From Xanthostigma xanthostigma (taxonomy: Eukaryota; Arthropoda; Insecta; Raphidioptera; Raphidiidae), in contig OY754472.1 in assembly GCA_963575645.1 (NCBI GenBank), positions 4,464,001 through 4,528,000 on the forward strand: a DNA stretch of 64,000 nucleotides. The letters are read 5' to 3'. Positions 33,454-44,025 of the stretch are shown here, piece by piece. The translations under genes and the position numbers were made by a program. Below the pieces are notes generated by a model that was given only the letters and a program-made list of their open reading frames with translations, was not told the origin of the DNA and did no database searches. How positions within the stretch are numbered: the first letter of the stretch is position 1; each line of letters opens with the position of its first letter.

Positions 33454-33679
33454 CAGTGATGTCAAAGATACGGCCCGCGACTATAATCTATTCAGTGAGG
33501 ATTTTAGACAAATTGCTGGATCCTCAAGCTCAAGATAATTTACCCTTTTTATTACATTTATATGCTAATTGATTTAAACTAAATAAAAATTTTAATTTAG
33601 TATGTATTTTAGTTTTTAATTTAGAGTCTGGCCCTCTAACACACCCTAAATCTTAAAAAAAATCAGTCTGACACCCCTG
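33454..33679. mobile_element. hAT MITE, 226 bp, exact 8-bp target duplication
   Basis: Begins CAGTGATGTCAAAGATACGG and ends CAGTCTGACACCCCTG. GTCTAGAC is present on both sides (33,446-33,453 and 33,680-33,687). A related sequence lies in reverse at 53,210-53,410. Confidence 0.9.
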
Positions 33680-33688
33680 GTCTAGACT

Positions 33689-33808
33689 CTAAGCGGATGT
33701 TCGAATAGCATCTAGTAGCGTCGCAATTTTTGCCTCTTCATCAACTCTTTCGTTCCCAATTATACCACAGTGGCCCGGGATCTAGATGAAGATAATGGCA
33801 TATTGAGG
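33689..33808 (-). pseudogene. LINE RNase H domain fragment with a premature stop
   Basis: The minus-strand frame reads PQYAIIFI, a TAG stop, IPGHCGIIGNERVDEEAKIA and then a stop after RTSA. This matches the C-terminal part of the RNase H domain of non-LTR retrotransposons, where the pattern is Trp-x-Pro-Gly-His-x-Gly-Ile-x-Gly-Asn-Glu-x-x-Asp. The stop sits where Trp is usual (TGG to TAG). No reverse transcriptase remains nearby. Confidence 0.75.
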
Positions 33809-33849
33809 ATGAAGAGAGAAGACTGTATTCAAGTGATGAATGGGTGATG

Positions 33850-34544
33850 GGAGTCTTTAAAGCGCTGATAGTGCTCCCCTAATTCGTTCATTCATTCGTC
33901 ATGATCCCCCTTGAGTTGCTTTAATATTTCCGTGCTCCAAGGTCACTTTACTTCACTTTGGAGAGAAAGTATAATATTCTGTACTTGGTTTCGGAACTGG
34001 CTACAGAAAACACTGTTCCGAATCAATTTAACAGAGTGTTAAAAGATGCAAATAAAGATGCTGTCTTAGTTTAACTTGTGTAACGCGATATAGATGGCTA
34101 TGAGAAATGCAAACACTTCCATATTAACTATAGAAGACCCATTTTACTGAGTTATTTCGTTAATAAGTATAAATTGATCAGGTCTAGTGATTAAGGTAAA
34201 AAGTTTATGAAATGGTAAACATGTAAATCATTAAACCGTATCTATACAATGTACAGTTAGAATGTTTTTAAACTAAAGTAAATGTTGTCAGCGCATTATA
34301 TGTTTATATATATAAATAAAAAAAAAATAAAAGTAAAATAATTAAATTTTGAAGTTGATACCAACAGTACCGTAACTAGATTCATCGGCGCCCACGGCAA
34401 GATTCCAATTTTGCGTCCTGAAAATTTTGTTGATTGATATATTCAAATAAAACAACAGGGGTACCTTTTACGCACAGGCTTTCTGATCTCCTGGTCGTGA
34501 TGGATAAGTGTGCGCGGTCTTTTAATGAGAACTAGAGTTGGGGA
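33850..34544. other. Spacer, no gene recognised
   Basis: Possible upstream remains of the LINE to about 33,960 on the minus strand; otherwise AT-rich without features. Confidence 0.4.
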
Positions 34545-34800
34545 ATAAAGTAACTTCACGATGAAAATCACTGTGACCAGCCGTCTAAAACGATCACTGT
34601 GATCTGACAAGAGGGAACTACGTATACCAAAGTAACGTATGTTGTTCCCATGTCACCACAATCAGGACGGTCGCTCCAACCGAGTAGCTGACGTAACGTC
34701 CGACCGAGTGTTTTTGCTCGGTCGGGATCGACGTGACAAAGTCACGATGATTTTTCACTGTGATTTTTGTGTAACTGGAATAACAGTCACTGTGATCACA
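34545..34800. repeat. Copy of the 483-805 repeat
   Basis: Shares taacttcacgatg, cgatcactgtgatctgacaa, gacggtcgctccaaccgagt and acgtaacgtccgaccgagt with 483-805. It also ends in a run of GTGAT / ATCAC motifs. Confidence 0.7.
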
Positions 34801-35056
34801 TAGTAATCGACTTTTCCCATGTCAAATGAGAACAGGACCTCATAACAAACCGATTGGCCCGTTAAATAACATGGGACCTTCACGAACACGCTTTTCTGGT
34901 CTCCTGGTCGTGGTGGATAAGTGTACGCGGTCTTTTAATGAGACCAGGACCGCATAACAAGACGGAGTATATTAAAGCAAGGAGCCTCTTCAGTGAATGC
35001 AGCTATAAAGAGAGCGGCATCTTGCAACCTCCGGTTTGTACCTACTAACCGTGCTC

Positions 35057-36441
35057 TAGAGCAGGGCTGCCAGATGAACGGATTTTTCCGTTCCAAACGG
35101 ATTTTTCGAGTAGAAATAAATTTGAACGGATAATGGAACGGATTTCATGATCTGAACGGATTTAACGGATTTTCTAACTTTTCCGAATTTTTTACCTTTT
35201 TTACTACATATAAATTCAAACTTCACTCGATAATCGATAATTTGGGGACATTCGGGCATTTTTACCACATTCGAGCATATCTGAGCACGTTTCTTTCACT
35301 ACCTCTGTCCTACTCCTCTCTCTATTTGGGTAGAAAAAGATAAGAGAGTGTATGAAACAATGTGTTCGCGAAACACACATCTATATCGATGAATATCGAC
35401 TCGCTATCTTTGTCTGATGCGTTTTTTTCACACAACTGGAGTCAAGTTTTTCGAGTTACACGGATTTACGGAACACATTGAGGATTTAACTGATTGTACT
35501 GCCGCGTTTGTTACTATCGCAACATTCTAACAGTCAATATAATATTTTTATTTCATAAAAATGTGAAAAATCTACGAAATAATTGATTCATTGGATGTGA
35601 AAAAATGAATCATTTCTATTTAATTTAAAGTCTGTTTGTAAGTAAAAGTAAATTCAACGTCTTATACGAAATTCATTTAATAATGTTAATAATAAAGCCA
35701 TAATGAAGGTGGAAACACGTCGATGTGTCGTTTATGGTACCGCATACTTCACTTTACTCTCTATCTCTCTCACACTCATTGCATTAATGGGTGAACCGGG
35801 CGAACGGATGGAAACGGATTTTTCAGACCACTTCCCCCACCACTTTTCGCCTTACCGACGGATTTCTGAGGAGAGAAATCTGGCAGCCCTGCTCTAGAGA
35901 TGTGTAGATCCGGATGGATGCAGGTCCGGACCTGTATCAACTGTGTGACTCAGAGTCGGATGTGCATCCTTTAGAACTGTTACGTACACGGACCTGGTTG
36001 CAAACGTGCCGATCACAGCCTAACTCGGAACTGTGTCTGGAGTTGGTATGAAAATCATTCGAGCGGCTGTTGTAGAGGGAGACACAATTAAATACTATGT
36101 ACGCAGTAATGCCGTGGTTTTATGGCAAAAGGTGCTATCTGTTCAAATTTTGATTTTCTGGCCAATTCTGACATGACAAATGATTCTATGTTACAGCAAA
36201 GATTAATAGCTCCACCCTGCTGGATCCCGCAAATATCTAGATCCCGCGGGACTAAGATGGTTTGGTCCCGCAAATATCTGGATTGAAATTATCTTGCGGG
36301 ATTGCATTCCCTATACACATCGCTTGGTAGGTGAGCTGGATCCATACAGGTCCGGCGGACACGTAAGAAGGATGCAGATCCAAAGGGCTGGATGCACATC
36401 CGGACCTGCATCCTCAAAAGTCTCTGACCTGCCCATCTCTA
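35057..36441. mobile_element. Outer hAT element, split by a second hAT
   Basis: The left end TAGAG (35,057-35,061) continues at 35,900 as atgtgtagatcc once the inner element and its duplicated target are ignored. The right end is GACCTGCCCATCTCTA. CCGTGCTC flanks both sides exactly (35,049-35,056 and 36,442-36,449). Interior blocks of ggtccggac and gatgcacatccgg lie near both ends. Noncoding; net length about 547 bp. Confidence 0.9.
35062..35891. mobile_element. Inner hAT element, 830 bp
   Basis: The ends CAGGGCTGCCAGAT and ATCTGGCAGCCCTG are exact inverted repeats. CTCTAGAG is duplicated at 35,054-35,061 and 35,892-35,899. That target spans the junction of the outer hAT and its host, so this insertion is the younger one. 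Subterminal gaacggat blocks repeat. No transposase. Confidence 0.93.
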
Positions 36442-36449
36442 CCGTGCTC

Positions 36450-37399
36450 ACCTATACCGGTTTTATGCTATGCGAGCGTCTTAACTGCACGGCCGTAAGG
36501 GTGTGATTGTACTTAGAGAGGGGTCAGAAACCTCGACGCGCAACAACCAAGATATGCGACACATTGTGATTCCGTTTATACAACAAACCAAATAATGCAA
36601 CTATCGTGTCTAAAAATACCGAGCAAAAGCATACCCAATGAAAACTAACCTGCCTAAAACCACAGTATAGATATCACGGAAGGTAAGTACTTCACGGAGA
36701 GCTTCTGAACTATGCTAAAAACAGGACAAGTACGAGTAGAACTCGCGCCCTGAGGGATCCGTACAAACGATCTCATACAAAAAATTGGAAATCAACGTTA
36801 TTTTATTCAGGGTGGCCACACAAATAATTTCAAATTTCCCTGATATTTCCAGGTTTTCCAGGAAATTTATTATACTGTTCCATGATTTGAATATCTAATT
36901 TGTATGATCGAGATATTTAAAGTTTTGATTAAAGTCATTTTTTTGTACTTCTTCAAATCTAAATTGAGCATCAAAACAATTTTCTCGCATTTTTTCAAGC
37001 ATACAAAATTTTGATGGCACAATAAACCTTCTTTTTACTGTACGATCATTAATTAGAGATATCGATGGTAAAAAACCAAAGGTTACTTTTTACTTAATCG
37101 CCAATATCTCAGCGATAACAAAAAAATACCAAATTGAAGTTTGTACACCAGGCTTAATGACCAGGTATTCATAAAGCTTGGAAAAACTTTTTTCGAGTCT
37201 AAAGGCATTTTTAAAACAACAAAAAAAATTCCAAAGTAGAAATTTTAAACCCAAAAATGCTATTTTTTCCTATTACTTTGTAAAATTCCCTGATAATTCC
37301 AGGTTATCCAGGTCTGTGGGCATGAACCAGATCTGTAAGTGGTGATTGAAAAAGGAATGAATAGTACCGCATTGTATAGATCGAAGTTGCAAATAAGTT
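36450..37399. other. Spacer, no gene recognised
   Basis: Blocks near 36,835-36,860 and 37,280-37,310 (ccctgat..ttccaggtt..ccagg) face each other as direct repeats, suggesting an unclassified element of about 480 bp. Confidence 0.4.
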
Positions 37400-37494
37400 T
37401 ATAATGTAACTACAAAACGGTTTTCGGATTTTTCCCTTAACTTGTGCTTCTTCCAAAATTTCATGATTCTAAGTCCACGGGAGGTAGTCTATAG
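37400..37494 (-). mobile_element. RTE-type LINE 3' fragment
   Basis: Matches 31,415-31,510 (gttttcggatttttccctt, atttcatgattcta). It is interrupted by the start of a hAT fragment. Confidence 0.55.
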
Positions 37495-37680
37495 CAGGGG
37501 TGGCAAACCTTTCTACACATACGTGCCAATTTTTTTCAAAAATGTTTTATGTAGGCATGGCCTGCCGACAAGCAAGCAAAGAAATTTAGTTGTCAAAAAA
37601 ATGAATCAAACATCGATAACAATAATAGTTTTGATAATACACTCTTTCGTATTTGTTATTTGTTGCGTTTTCTATCTTTA
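37495..37680. mobile_element. hAT fragment, relative of the 32,568 element
   Basis: Starts CAGGGGTGGCAAACC and follows 32,568-32,750 closely (tttctacac, caatttttttcaaaaat, aaaaaaatgaatcaaaca). The right terminus and the second target copy were not found, so it is probably truncated. Confidence 0.75.
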
Positions 37681-38094
37681 TACAAACGTACACCTTTGTA
37701 GAGTCTATCAATTGGTTTTTATTGAAAATCGTCAAGCTATTGACGCAAATGAATAAATTTATGATGTAATCAATAACGGTTCAATGAAAAACAAAATAGA
37801 ATTAAATTAACCAAGAGATATATATGCATGCCGATTTTTAAAATAAAACATTTAGAAGGTTAACTAATAAAATTATAAGTCAATAAATGGAAATGTTCCG
37901 AAGAGCAAAAGTACAAGAAAATTATATCAATTACAAGTATACATAAATTTGGATTCTCAGAAAAACTATTATCAAAATAAAATACATTCTCAATCTATAT
38001 TGACTAAACAAAATGGTTCTAAAGGTTGTGTTTGATAATGAATGAACTATTGAAGTTTTAAACATAAAACACGATCCTCGCATTCAAAGAACCC

Positions 38095-38235
38095 CGCACA
38101 AACTTCATGGGATTTGGTTCTCGCGGTTAAATTGATCGAAAATGGTTTTATTTTATAGTTCAAAGGTCACTAAGAAAAAGTGTCCATTGGCGCATAGCCT
38201 AAAAATCTATAGATTTTTAGCTACAGATATGTTTA
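38095..38235. mobile_element. Single arm of the 11,752 element
   Basis: Shares gggatttggttctcg, ttttattttatagttcaaa, gtgtccattggcgcata and gatttttagctacagat with the left arm of 11,752-12,263. Confidence 0.7.
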
Positions 38236-38318
38236 TGAGCAACAAGGTAAACCAACTAGAGTTAAGTAATTTCGACGTTTTAAGAAGTTTGTCGTTATAT
38301 CGAGTGACGTTAAATGGA
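38236..38318. mobile_element. Tigger 3' end fragment
   Basis: Matches the right end of the Tigger derivative at 43,945-44,025 (caaggtaaaccaactaga, gtcgttatatcgagtgacgt). Only this end is present. Confidence 0.7.
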
Positions 38319-38328
38319 GTTCACACCA

Positions 38329-38738
38329 TCTATATATATAAAATTCCCGTGTCACAATTTTGGCCGCGCTAATCTCCGAAATCACTGAACAGATTTTAAT
38401 GAAATTTTATAAATGTGTCTTGCTTGGTGCAACTTACGCTATAGGATAGTTTTTATTAAATAGTTTGTATAAAATTACGGTATTTTCTCAAAAAACCTTT
38501 CTTAGTAACACGTAACGACATCTGTTCTATCAGAAGTCAGTTTTGTTTGTTTGCTTCTGAACTACTAGTTCAGAAGCATACAAGTGTTTGTTTGCTTCTG
38601 AACTACTAACAAACACTGTTTAATACCAAATAGCGACAACTGTTAGAACTTGCAATTTGCTCAAATTTAGCCACAAACGAAATACATTTTGCAGAATTAT
38701 ATCTATCGCACCCGGGTGATACCGGGACGGACCGCTAT
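38329..38738 (+). mobile_element. Helitron, short family, mutated 3' terminus
   Basis: Starts A^TCTATATATATAAAATTCC, contains cacaattttggccgcgctaa and ctatcgcacccgggtgatac, and ends accgCTAT instead of CTAG. Two copies of gcttctgaactacta inside are a local duplication. Confidence 0.8.
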
Positions 38739-38739
38739 A

Positions 38740-38925
38740 ATATTATATTAAGTGGTAAAGTTTGGATGAAGGAGGCAATTTCCGAAACTACTCATCCGAT
38801 TTCAAAATTTTTTTCACCAATATTTAGAATGGAGCTTCAGGCTATATATATTATCGCGTTTCAATAAAAGTGCTTTTCGTGGAGACCAATCTACAAATTC
38901 GGGCGAAGCCGAATCGGAACACTAG
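38740..38925 (+). mobile_element. Helitron-like element of the GGAGACCAAT family
   Basis: Contains ccgaaactactcatccgatt, caccaatattta and gtggagaccaat, and ends cggaacaCTAG^T. Relatives are at 54,035-54,260 and, in reverse, 9141-9260. Confidence 0.65.
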
Positions 38926-39685
38926 TACTTTTATATAATAAAAAAAAATTTACTTACAGGGAAAATAAATGTACCTTACCTAAAATTAGACGGGATAGGG
39001 TACAATATTTAGATTTTCTGTAAAATCAGGAAACTTCACAGGTCAGGAAAATATCAGCGAATTTTGATAAAAGTCGGGGATTTTTTTGCGCACGTAAGGG
39101 GTCGTACCTACATTAAAACAAATTCTGTCAACCAACTGAACTTTAGTACCTCGCCCCATACAAAATATTTGCAAGTAGCTGCATACTTAAGATGGTCGGA
39201 AATTTCTTTAAATGGTAAACATAAATTAACTCGAGATAGGTATATTTTGTTGTTGCTCTATTATGCACGTAAAGTTAAGGGAAAAAACTAAAAAAGCACT
39301 TGGAAAAAGCAGGGATATTTGTTTTGGAGAAAAGGTGGCCACCCTGCCTATAACTAAAGTTTTAAAATAACACCGCATTAGCTATTATTATTAATAGTAG
39401 GTATATCTATTTTTAGATAACATATTTTTTTCTACGTATTACAAATGTATTTTTATATCAAATGCATGGTCATGCAATTGGGAAATAACACCGTATATGT
39501 ACAAATGTAGGTTCGATATACAAGGTGTGCTATGATTCGATGTTCATTTTTTTTGGAGGGTAATTCGAAAAGTTTTCCAGGCCCTGAAGCTACGTTCCTT
39601 CTTTATCGATTGTCAAACATTTTTATACGGGGAACAATATTCAGCACAAGAACTATATAATAATAATAATGTCTTTATTGATTCA
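38926..39685. other. Spacer, no gene recognised
   Basis: A 75-codon frame at 39,064-39,291 shows no domain. An ATA/AAT run lies near 39,659-39,672. Nothing else. Confidence 0.45.
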
Positions 39686-40305
39686 CTAGCGGTCCCGTCC
39701 GGTTTCACCCGGGTGTAAAAAAACGAATGGGAAAGGGAGGAACATGAGTACACACATTCATCTTAGTTTACCGAGATGAATGTTGTGTCCAAATTTCATG
39801 ATGATCGGAGTTACCGTTCAAAAGTTTTTGTCGATAAAAAGCAGAATTTATACTTTTTTTAACTAATAATTTTTTTTAAATTATTTAAATAAAATTAAAA
39901 TAAATTTAAATGTAAGCCTTAGAAGAAAGCAATGTAGAAAATAAAAAAAAAAAAAATATATATATATTCGCCCAACGTGGGGCTCGAACCCACGACCCCG
40001 ATATTGACAGTCGTGTGCTCTACCGATTAAGCTAGTCGGCGTTGTATTCTGACAACGCTAATATGAGTATATTTAGTTAGTGTATTTTACTTGAATAGAA
40101 GCTTATTTTTGAGATAAATTTTGCAACATGTTTCATTAATGCTCCGCTCCTAATGGTAGTAGCGTGATTTTATATAGCCTATAGCCTTCCTCGATAAATA
40201 GGCTATCCAACAAAAAAAAATGTTTTTCAATTTGAACCAAGTGTTCCTGAGATTAGCGCGTTCAAACAAACAAACAAACTCTTCAGCTTTATATATTAGT
40301 ATAGA
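39686..40305 (-). mobile_element. Complete Helitron, 620 bp, with tRNA-like insert
   Basis: In reverse it starts A^TCTATACTAATATATAAAGC and ends gaccgCTAG next to host T. It is collinear with 7370-8153, including the tRNA-like block and the AT-rich segment after it (attttctacattgct). Noncoding. Confidence 0.88.
39969..40040 (-). tRNA. tRNA-derived sequence inside the Helitron (not functional)
   Basis: The minus strand keeps TAGCTTAATCGGTAGAGC and GGGTTCGAGCCCC, and a 3' end GTTGGGCG typical of tRNA-Lys. The anticodon loop is CTGTCAA and the anticodon stem no longer pairs. It sits at the same position as the tRNA-Lys(CUU)-like block of 7370-8153. Confidence 0.7.
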
Positions 40306-41053
40306 TGTATCCAATTGTAATTTTTCACCCTGTATATTGATATAACATACTACACAAGTTGTATTCGATAACATTAGACGCAATAACAGCCAGTAAACAT
40401 ATAAGTGACGTAATTACGTCATAATAACATAATATACTCTATCCTATTTATCTTCCAAGATAGGAAACGTGTACATAAAGCACAATGTCTACGTAATTAC
40501 TAATTAATATTATTATGCAAGCGTTTAAAACTTTTATTATTTCTTTATAAAAAAAATTTAAGAAAATTTTAATGCAGCAGTCTAAATTAAATACCAATTA
40601 TATTCGAGTGCATGAGTTGATTCAAAAATCATTTCAAATTAATATTTTGCTTTGCAATTTTAGACACGAGCGTATAGCGATGCCATTGTTTAATATTTAC
40701 TAAATTAATATTAAAACAATTTTAAAACTGTGTAGAATATTTGGTTGAAATGTCTCGATTATAAAATTAATTTTTTTTCTGCTTGGCATTGACATCAATA
40801 TATTATCAGAGAGTAAAATTTCTCACGCCGCGCCGAAGAAACTTTACGTGAGAAAGACTATGTTTATGACTTATGACATTGATTTCTTTGACGGGCATTT
40901 GTGATGTGAAAAAATATTGATGCCAAAAATGTATTCATTGTTACAACTTTCGTTTAATAATCTTTTCCGTATATTTTAATATACGTTCAAAAATACATGA
41001 AACTCTATAACATTCGGATTGTTTCATTCAAAACACATAATTAACTTCATAGT
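40306..41053. other. Spacer, no gene recognised
   Basis: A weak hairpin (tttctcacg / cgtgagaaa) lies near 40,830-40,857. No gene seen. This and lower coordinates may be intron 1 of the IRS gene. Confidence 0.45.
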
Positions 41054-41609
41054 ACAAGATCCCGATTGGCTCGATCTTCAACCATCGAGTTTTCTAATGA
41101 AATTTGATAATATAATGTATTAATAAAGAAAAATTGATTTGGTTTCCACTCAATTTCTCGGTGCAACTATTTTTAATAAAAAAATAAAGTTGTTAATTTT
41201 ATTTCTGAAATGTAGTTGTCGAGTTTTCTCATAAATCTATTATCAATCGAAAGTAAAATATGTATATATAAAATGCCAAATTTTGGTCGACATTTTGATT
41301 CCCGGCATAAAACCAGGTATAAGACAGGCACCTCCGAATTAGTATTTTGTAGTTATAAGATTTTCTATATTGTATATGAAAAATGAAAATGTAGATAATT
41401 TTATTGCGAACACGTGGAACATAATATATGTAGGTAACCACGGCAACGAATAACAAATATAATATTTAATACTAAATAGATACAATAAAATTAACAACTT
41501 TAATTTTTTATTGATAATTGCTGTGCCAAAAAATTGAATGGCAACCAAATCAATTTTTCTTTATTAATATATTATATTATCAAATTATATTATCAAATCG
41601 GGATCTTAG
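41054..41609. mobile_element. Element with ~130-bp inverted arms, in IRS intron 1
   Basis: The arm acaagatcccgatt, atttgataatataat, ttgatttggtt and aaagttgttaattttat is mirrored by the right arm ending tcgggatctta. The loop of about 280 bp is noncoding. A non-autonomous foldback element is most likely. Confidence 0.7.
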
Positions 41610-41848
41610 ACTATCATTGCCTAAATACATTTCTACCGATCGTAGTCGGCCAGATTTCACGGTAACCCTGCTAACTGTCAAAAAGCATGTGGACTAAACG
41701 CGACGTCTATAAACATTACATAACACCTATATTGTAAGTGCGTAGATTCTAGAAATATTGCGTCGTTCTTTTCAGAAAGTACGTCGTGTTATCTAACCAC
41801 CTACTTAACGGGAAAAATGTTGACAATATTGTTTATAAAAACACTCAC

Positions 41849-42254
41849 CGAAAGTCGGTTTAGGCGTTTCTCCGTCCAATACTTCTTCACCATGTTGCAG
41901 CGAAAGCAACGCCTTCAACCACGCGTCCAGATCTTCCTCACTTTCCAAACCGATACAAAAGCAATCGTCTTTCGTGTAAAGTGCAATAACGTGCTTTTGT
42001 TTCAAATCCATTCGTTTGTTTATATTAAAACAGGTTTTCAGAGATATACTTCTCTTAGGTGCCTGATTGTTACGCCACTTTTTCTCACTGTCATAATATT
42101 CTAACCGCGCTGAAGAATCCGCACTTTCAGCTTTCAAAACGAAAAACTTCTTTTTCATCGTTCTCAATTTCCTCAAATAGCCCGTCCGCACCACTTCACC
42201 TTGTTGCGACGGATTATTTTTCGAACCCGTCGCAGTTATAGCTGAAGACGACAT
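41849..42254 (-). CDS. chico: Insulin receptor substrate (IRS/chico), first coding exon
   Basis: IRS proteins are adaptors that bind the activated insulin receptor and pass the signal to PI3-kinase. This exon encodes the N-terminal PH domain, which brings the adaptor to the membrane. Residues about 21-125 show the IRS-type PH signature: GYLRK, KKKFFVLKAES, RLEYYDSEKKWR, APKRSISLKTCFNINKR, HVIALYTKDD and a DAWLKALL helix. The exon ends in TTCG followed by GTGAGT (intron from 41,848), phase 1. The PTB domain and YxxM motifs must lie further left, outside the window or unseen. I chose the ATG at 42,254 (A at -3) over the in-frame ATG at 42,305, which has a poorer context. The first 20 residues are low-complexity Ser/Thr/Asn. 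Confidence 0.93.
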
Positions 42255-42277
42255 CGTGGTAGGATTTTGATGCGCAT

Positions 42278-42313
42278 TTAACCACGCTGCCACAAATACA
42301 CCCATTCATGCAT
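42278..42313 (-). other. Upstream open reading frame in the IRS leader
   Basis: An 11-codon frame starts at 42,313 (ATGCATGAATGG) and stops at 42,278, before the preferred start at 42,254. Three AUGs in different frames lie within 9 bases. If transcribed, they would dampen or delay initiation of IRS. Confidence 0.4.
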
Positions 42314-42725
42314 TGCGCCACTGTCGGGCTTGTTTTGGCTGGTATTGATCAGACACCGTGCGTCGTGCAACGCAAGGCCTTTTACTATTATAGCAACACG
42401 CGCGCGCAAATAGTAGACGACCACACTATAAACACGCCCGAAAACTACGAAGAGAAAAAAAAAACAACAAACACAGAACACACTACACAATTCCGTCTTT
42501 ACTGACGTCTGGACGAACTTTCGTCATTGTAACGATTATTTTTATTGAAACGAACAGATATAGAGTACCGTATAGGTTTTAAAAACAACGCAATACAATC
42601 TTCACTGCACTTTCTCACAACACTTTATTTTGTTATTGTATTATTAATTAATTACTGATTGAATGACGAAGAGCGAACAGTCGAATAACACGCAGTTAGA
42701 CAGTCGCATCTATTCTAACTGAACT
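42314..42725 (-). promoter_or_regulatory. Probable IRS 5' leader and candidate promoter
   Basis: The arthropod-type initiator TCAGTT occurs at 42,722-42,717 on the minus strand. Alternatively, a strong 3' splice site (a long T/C tract ending TTCGTAG) at 42,445 would make this an exon start of a spliced leader. The sequence cannot decide between them. Confidence 0.35.
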
Positions 42726-43487
42726 GGTATTAAAAGTCGCCAGCCTCGCGTTCCAACAGCCTGCCTGCCAGACGTACATAGTAGGGTACACACAAACACA
42801 TGTGTATAAACATCGTATTTAGGCGCTATCTTCTTCATCTGCCTATCTCACTTTTACACACGCGCAGACAGTGCGAATGTGGAGCGAAAACAATTATTAA
42901 ACAAAACACAAACACCTCTCTCACTCTCTCTTTGTCACTGTTTTGTTTCTGATTGCTCCACTTCATGAACAATAATCATTATCGATACGCTTGTCAAACG
43001 TGTTTAAGGCACGACAAAAACACTGCCGATTTTTGTTATATTAGTTATTATTGTAAATACGTAATATGTCCATTTTGGAAGGCGGTCATGTGTAAACGGA
43101 TGTCGATATTAAAGAAGCACGTACCTGTTATTGAGGTTATGTCTGCGTGGATTGTGAAAAGAGACGGAACGTGTCTGTAGTATCGCTTCTTTATTGTTTG
43201 TTCATTGTAAGGTTGTAAACAACAAGCACGCAAGCGCCGTACAATAGTACGTATTCGATACGGCAGCATCGCACTGGGGAATGCATTTGTAATAGTTCTA
43301 TACTCATAAGATAATCTCGTGAACGAAACGATTCGAAAGGCACTGCCATAAACCGGAGACCTTTTGAACGATTTGAATTGCCAAGTCCGCGACCACAAAA
43401 CAAAATGAGTTACGTGGAATTTTTGTCAATTCAAAGGTTGACTTTTTTTAACTTAATTTTACTTCAAAACGATTTTTTCCACATATA
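42726..43487. other. Region upstream of IRS, no gene recognised
   Basis: Less AT-rich than most of the window, but no open frame carries a recognisable domain. Regulatory content is possible and cannot be read out. Confidence 0.4.
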
Positions 43488-44025
43488 CAGTGTAAACTCT
43501 ATATAGCGACACTCAAGGGACTGTGCACTTTGTGGCGTTATTGAGTGTTGTCGTTAAACGGAGAGAAGAAATAAACCATTATTCCAATAATCCATATTGT
43601 CGATATAGTCGAGTGACTGAATCCAAAGCGTCTTCCAACATCAGTTATCTTTTCTTCCGCCTCTATTGCGCGTATTAATAAAACTTTTCCGTCAATACAC
43701 AAAGATTTTCTTTTACTCGCCATGTTCACAGTTTGCAAGTATGTGGGCAACTAAGAATATGATAACTTATTGATAAATAGCTGAGCTAAACATATGAAAG
43801 ATAATCCTAACAAATAAAAAAAACGAATTTATTAGAATCTTCGGTACGCATGATGCCGACAACAAAGCAACAAAATAACAAACAAGTACTGTTTATTGCT
43901 TAATTATGACGTATTGTTGTCGTTATTTAGAGTGTATATCATTGTATGAGCAACAGGTAAACCAACTAGAAACGTTTTAAGGAGTTTGTCGTTATATCGA
44001 GTGACGTTAAATAGAGTTTACACTG
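43488..44025. mobile_element. Tigger/pogo deletion derivative, 538 bp
   Basis: The ends CAGTGTAAACTCTAT are inverted repeats, flanked by TA (43,486-43,487 and 44,026-44,027). It holds the start of a transposase gene on the minus strand. A solo right end of the same family is at 38,236-38,318. Confidence 0.9.
43590..43723 (-). pseudogene. Tigger transposase, N-terminal remnant
   Basis: From the ATG at 43,723 the frame reads MASKRKSLCIDGKVLLIRAI, then VGRRFGFSHSTISTIW. This is the CENP-B-type N-terminal helix-turn-helix of pogo/Tigger transposases, which binds the terminal repeats. The frame diverges right after it and the DDE domain is absent, so the product is inactive. Confidence 0.85.

Noticed and set aside
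43048-43403. Minus-strand frames of 70-116 codons upstream of IRS as extra exons
   Set aside because: Two overlapping frames compete, neither shows IRS or other family similarity, and IRS already has a plausible start downstream.
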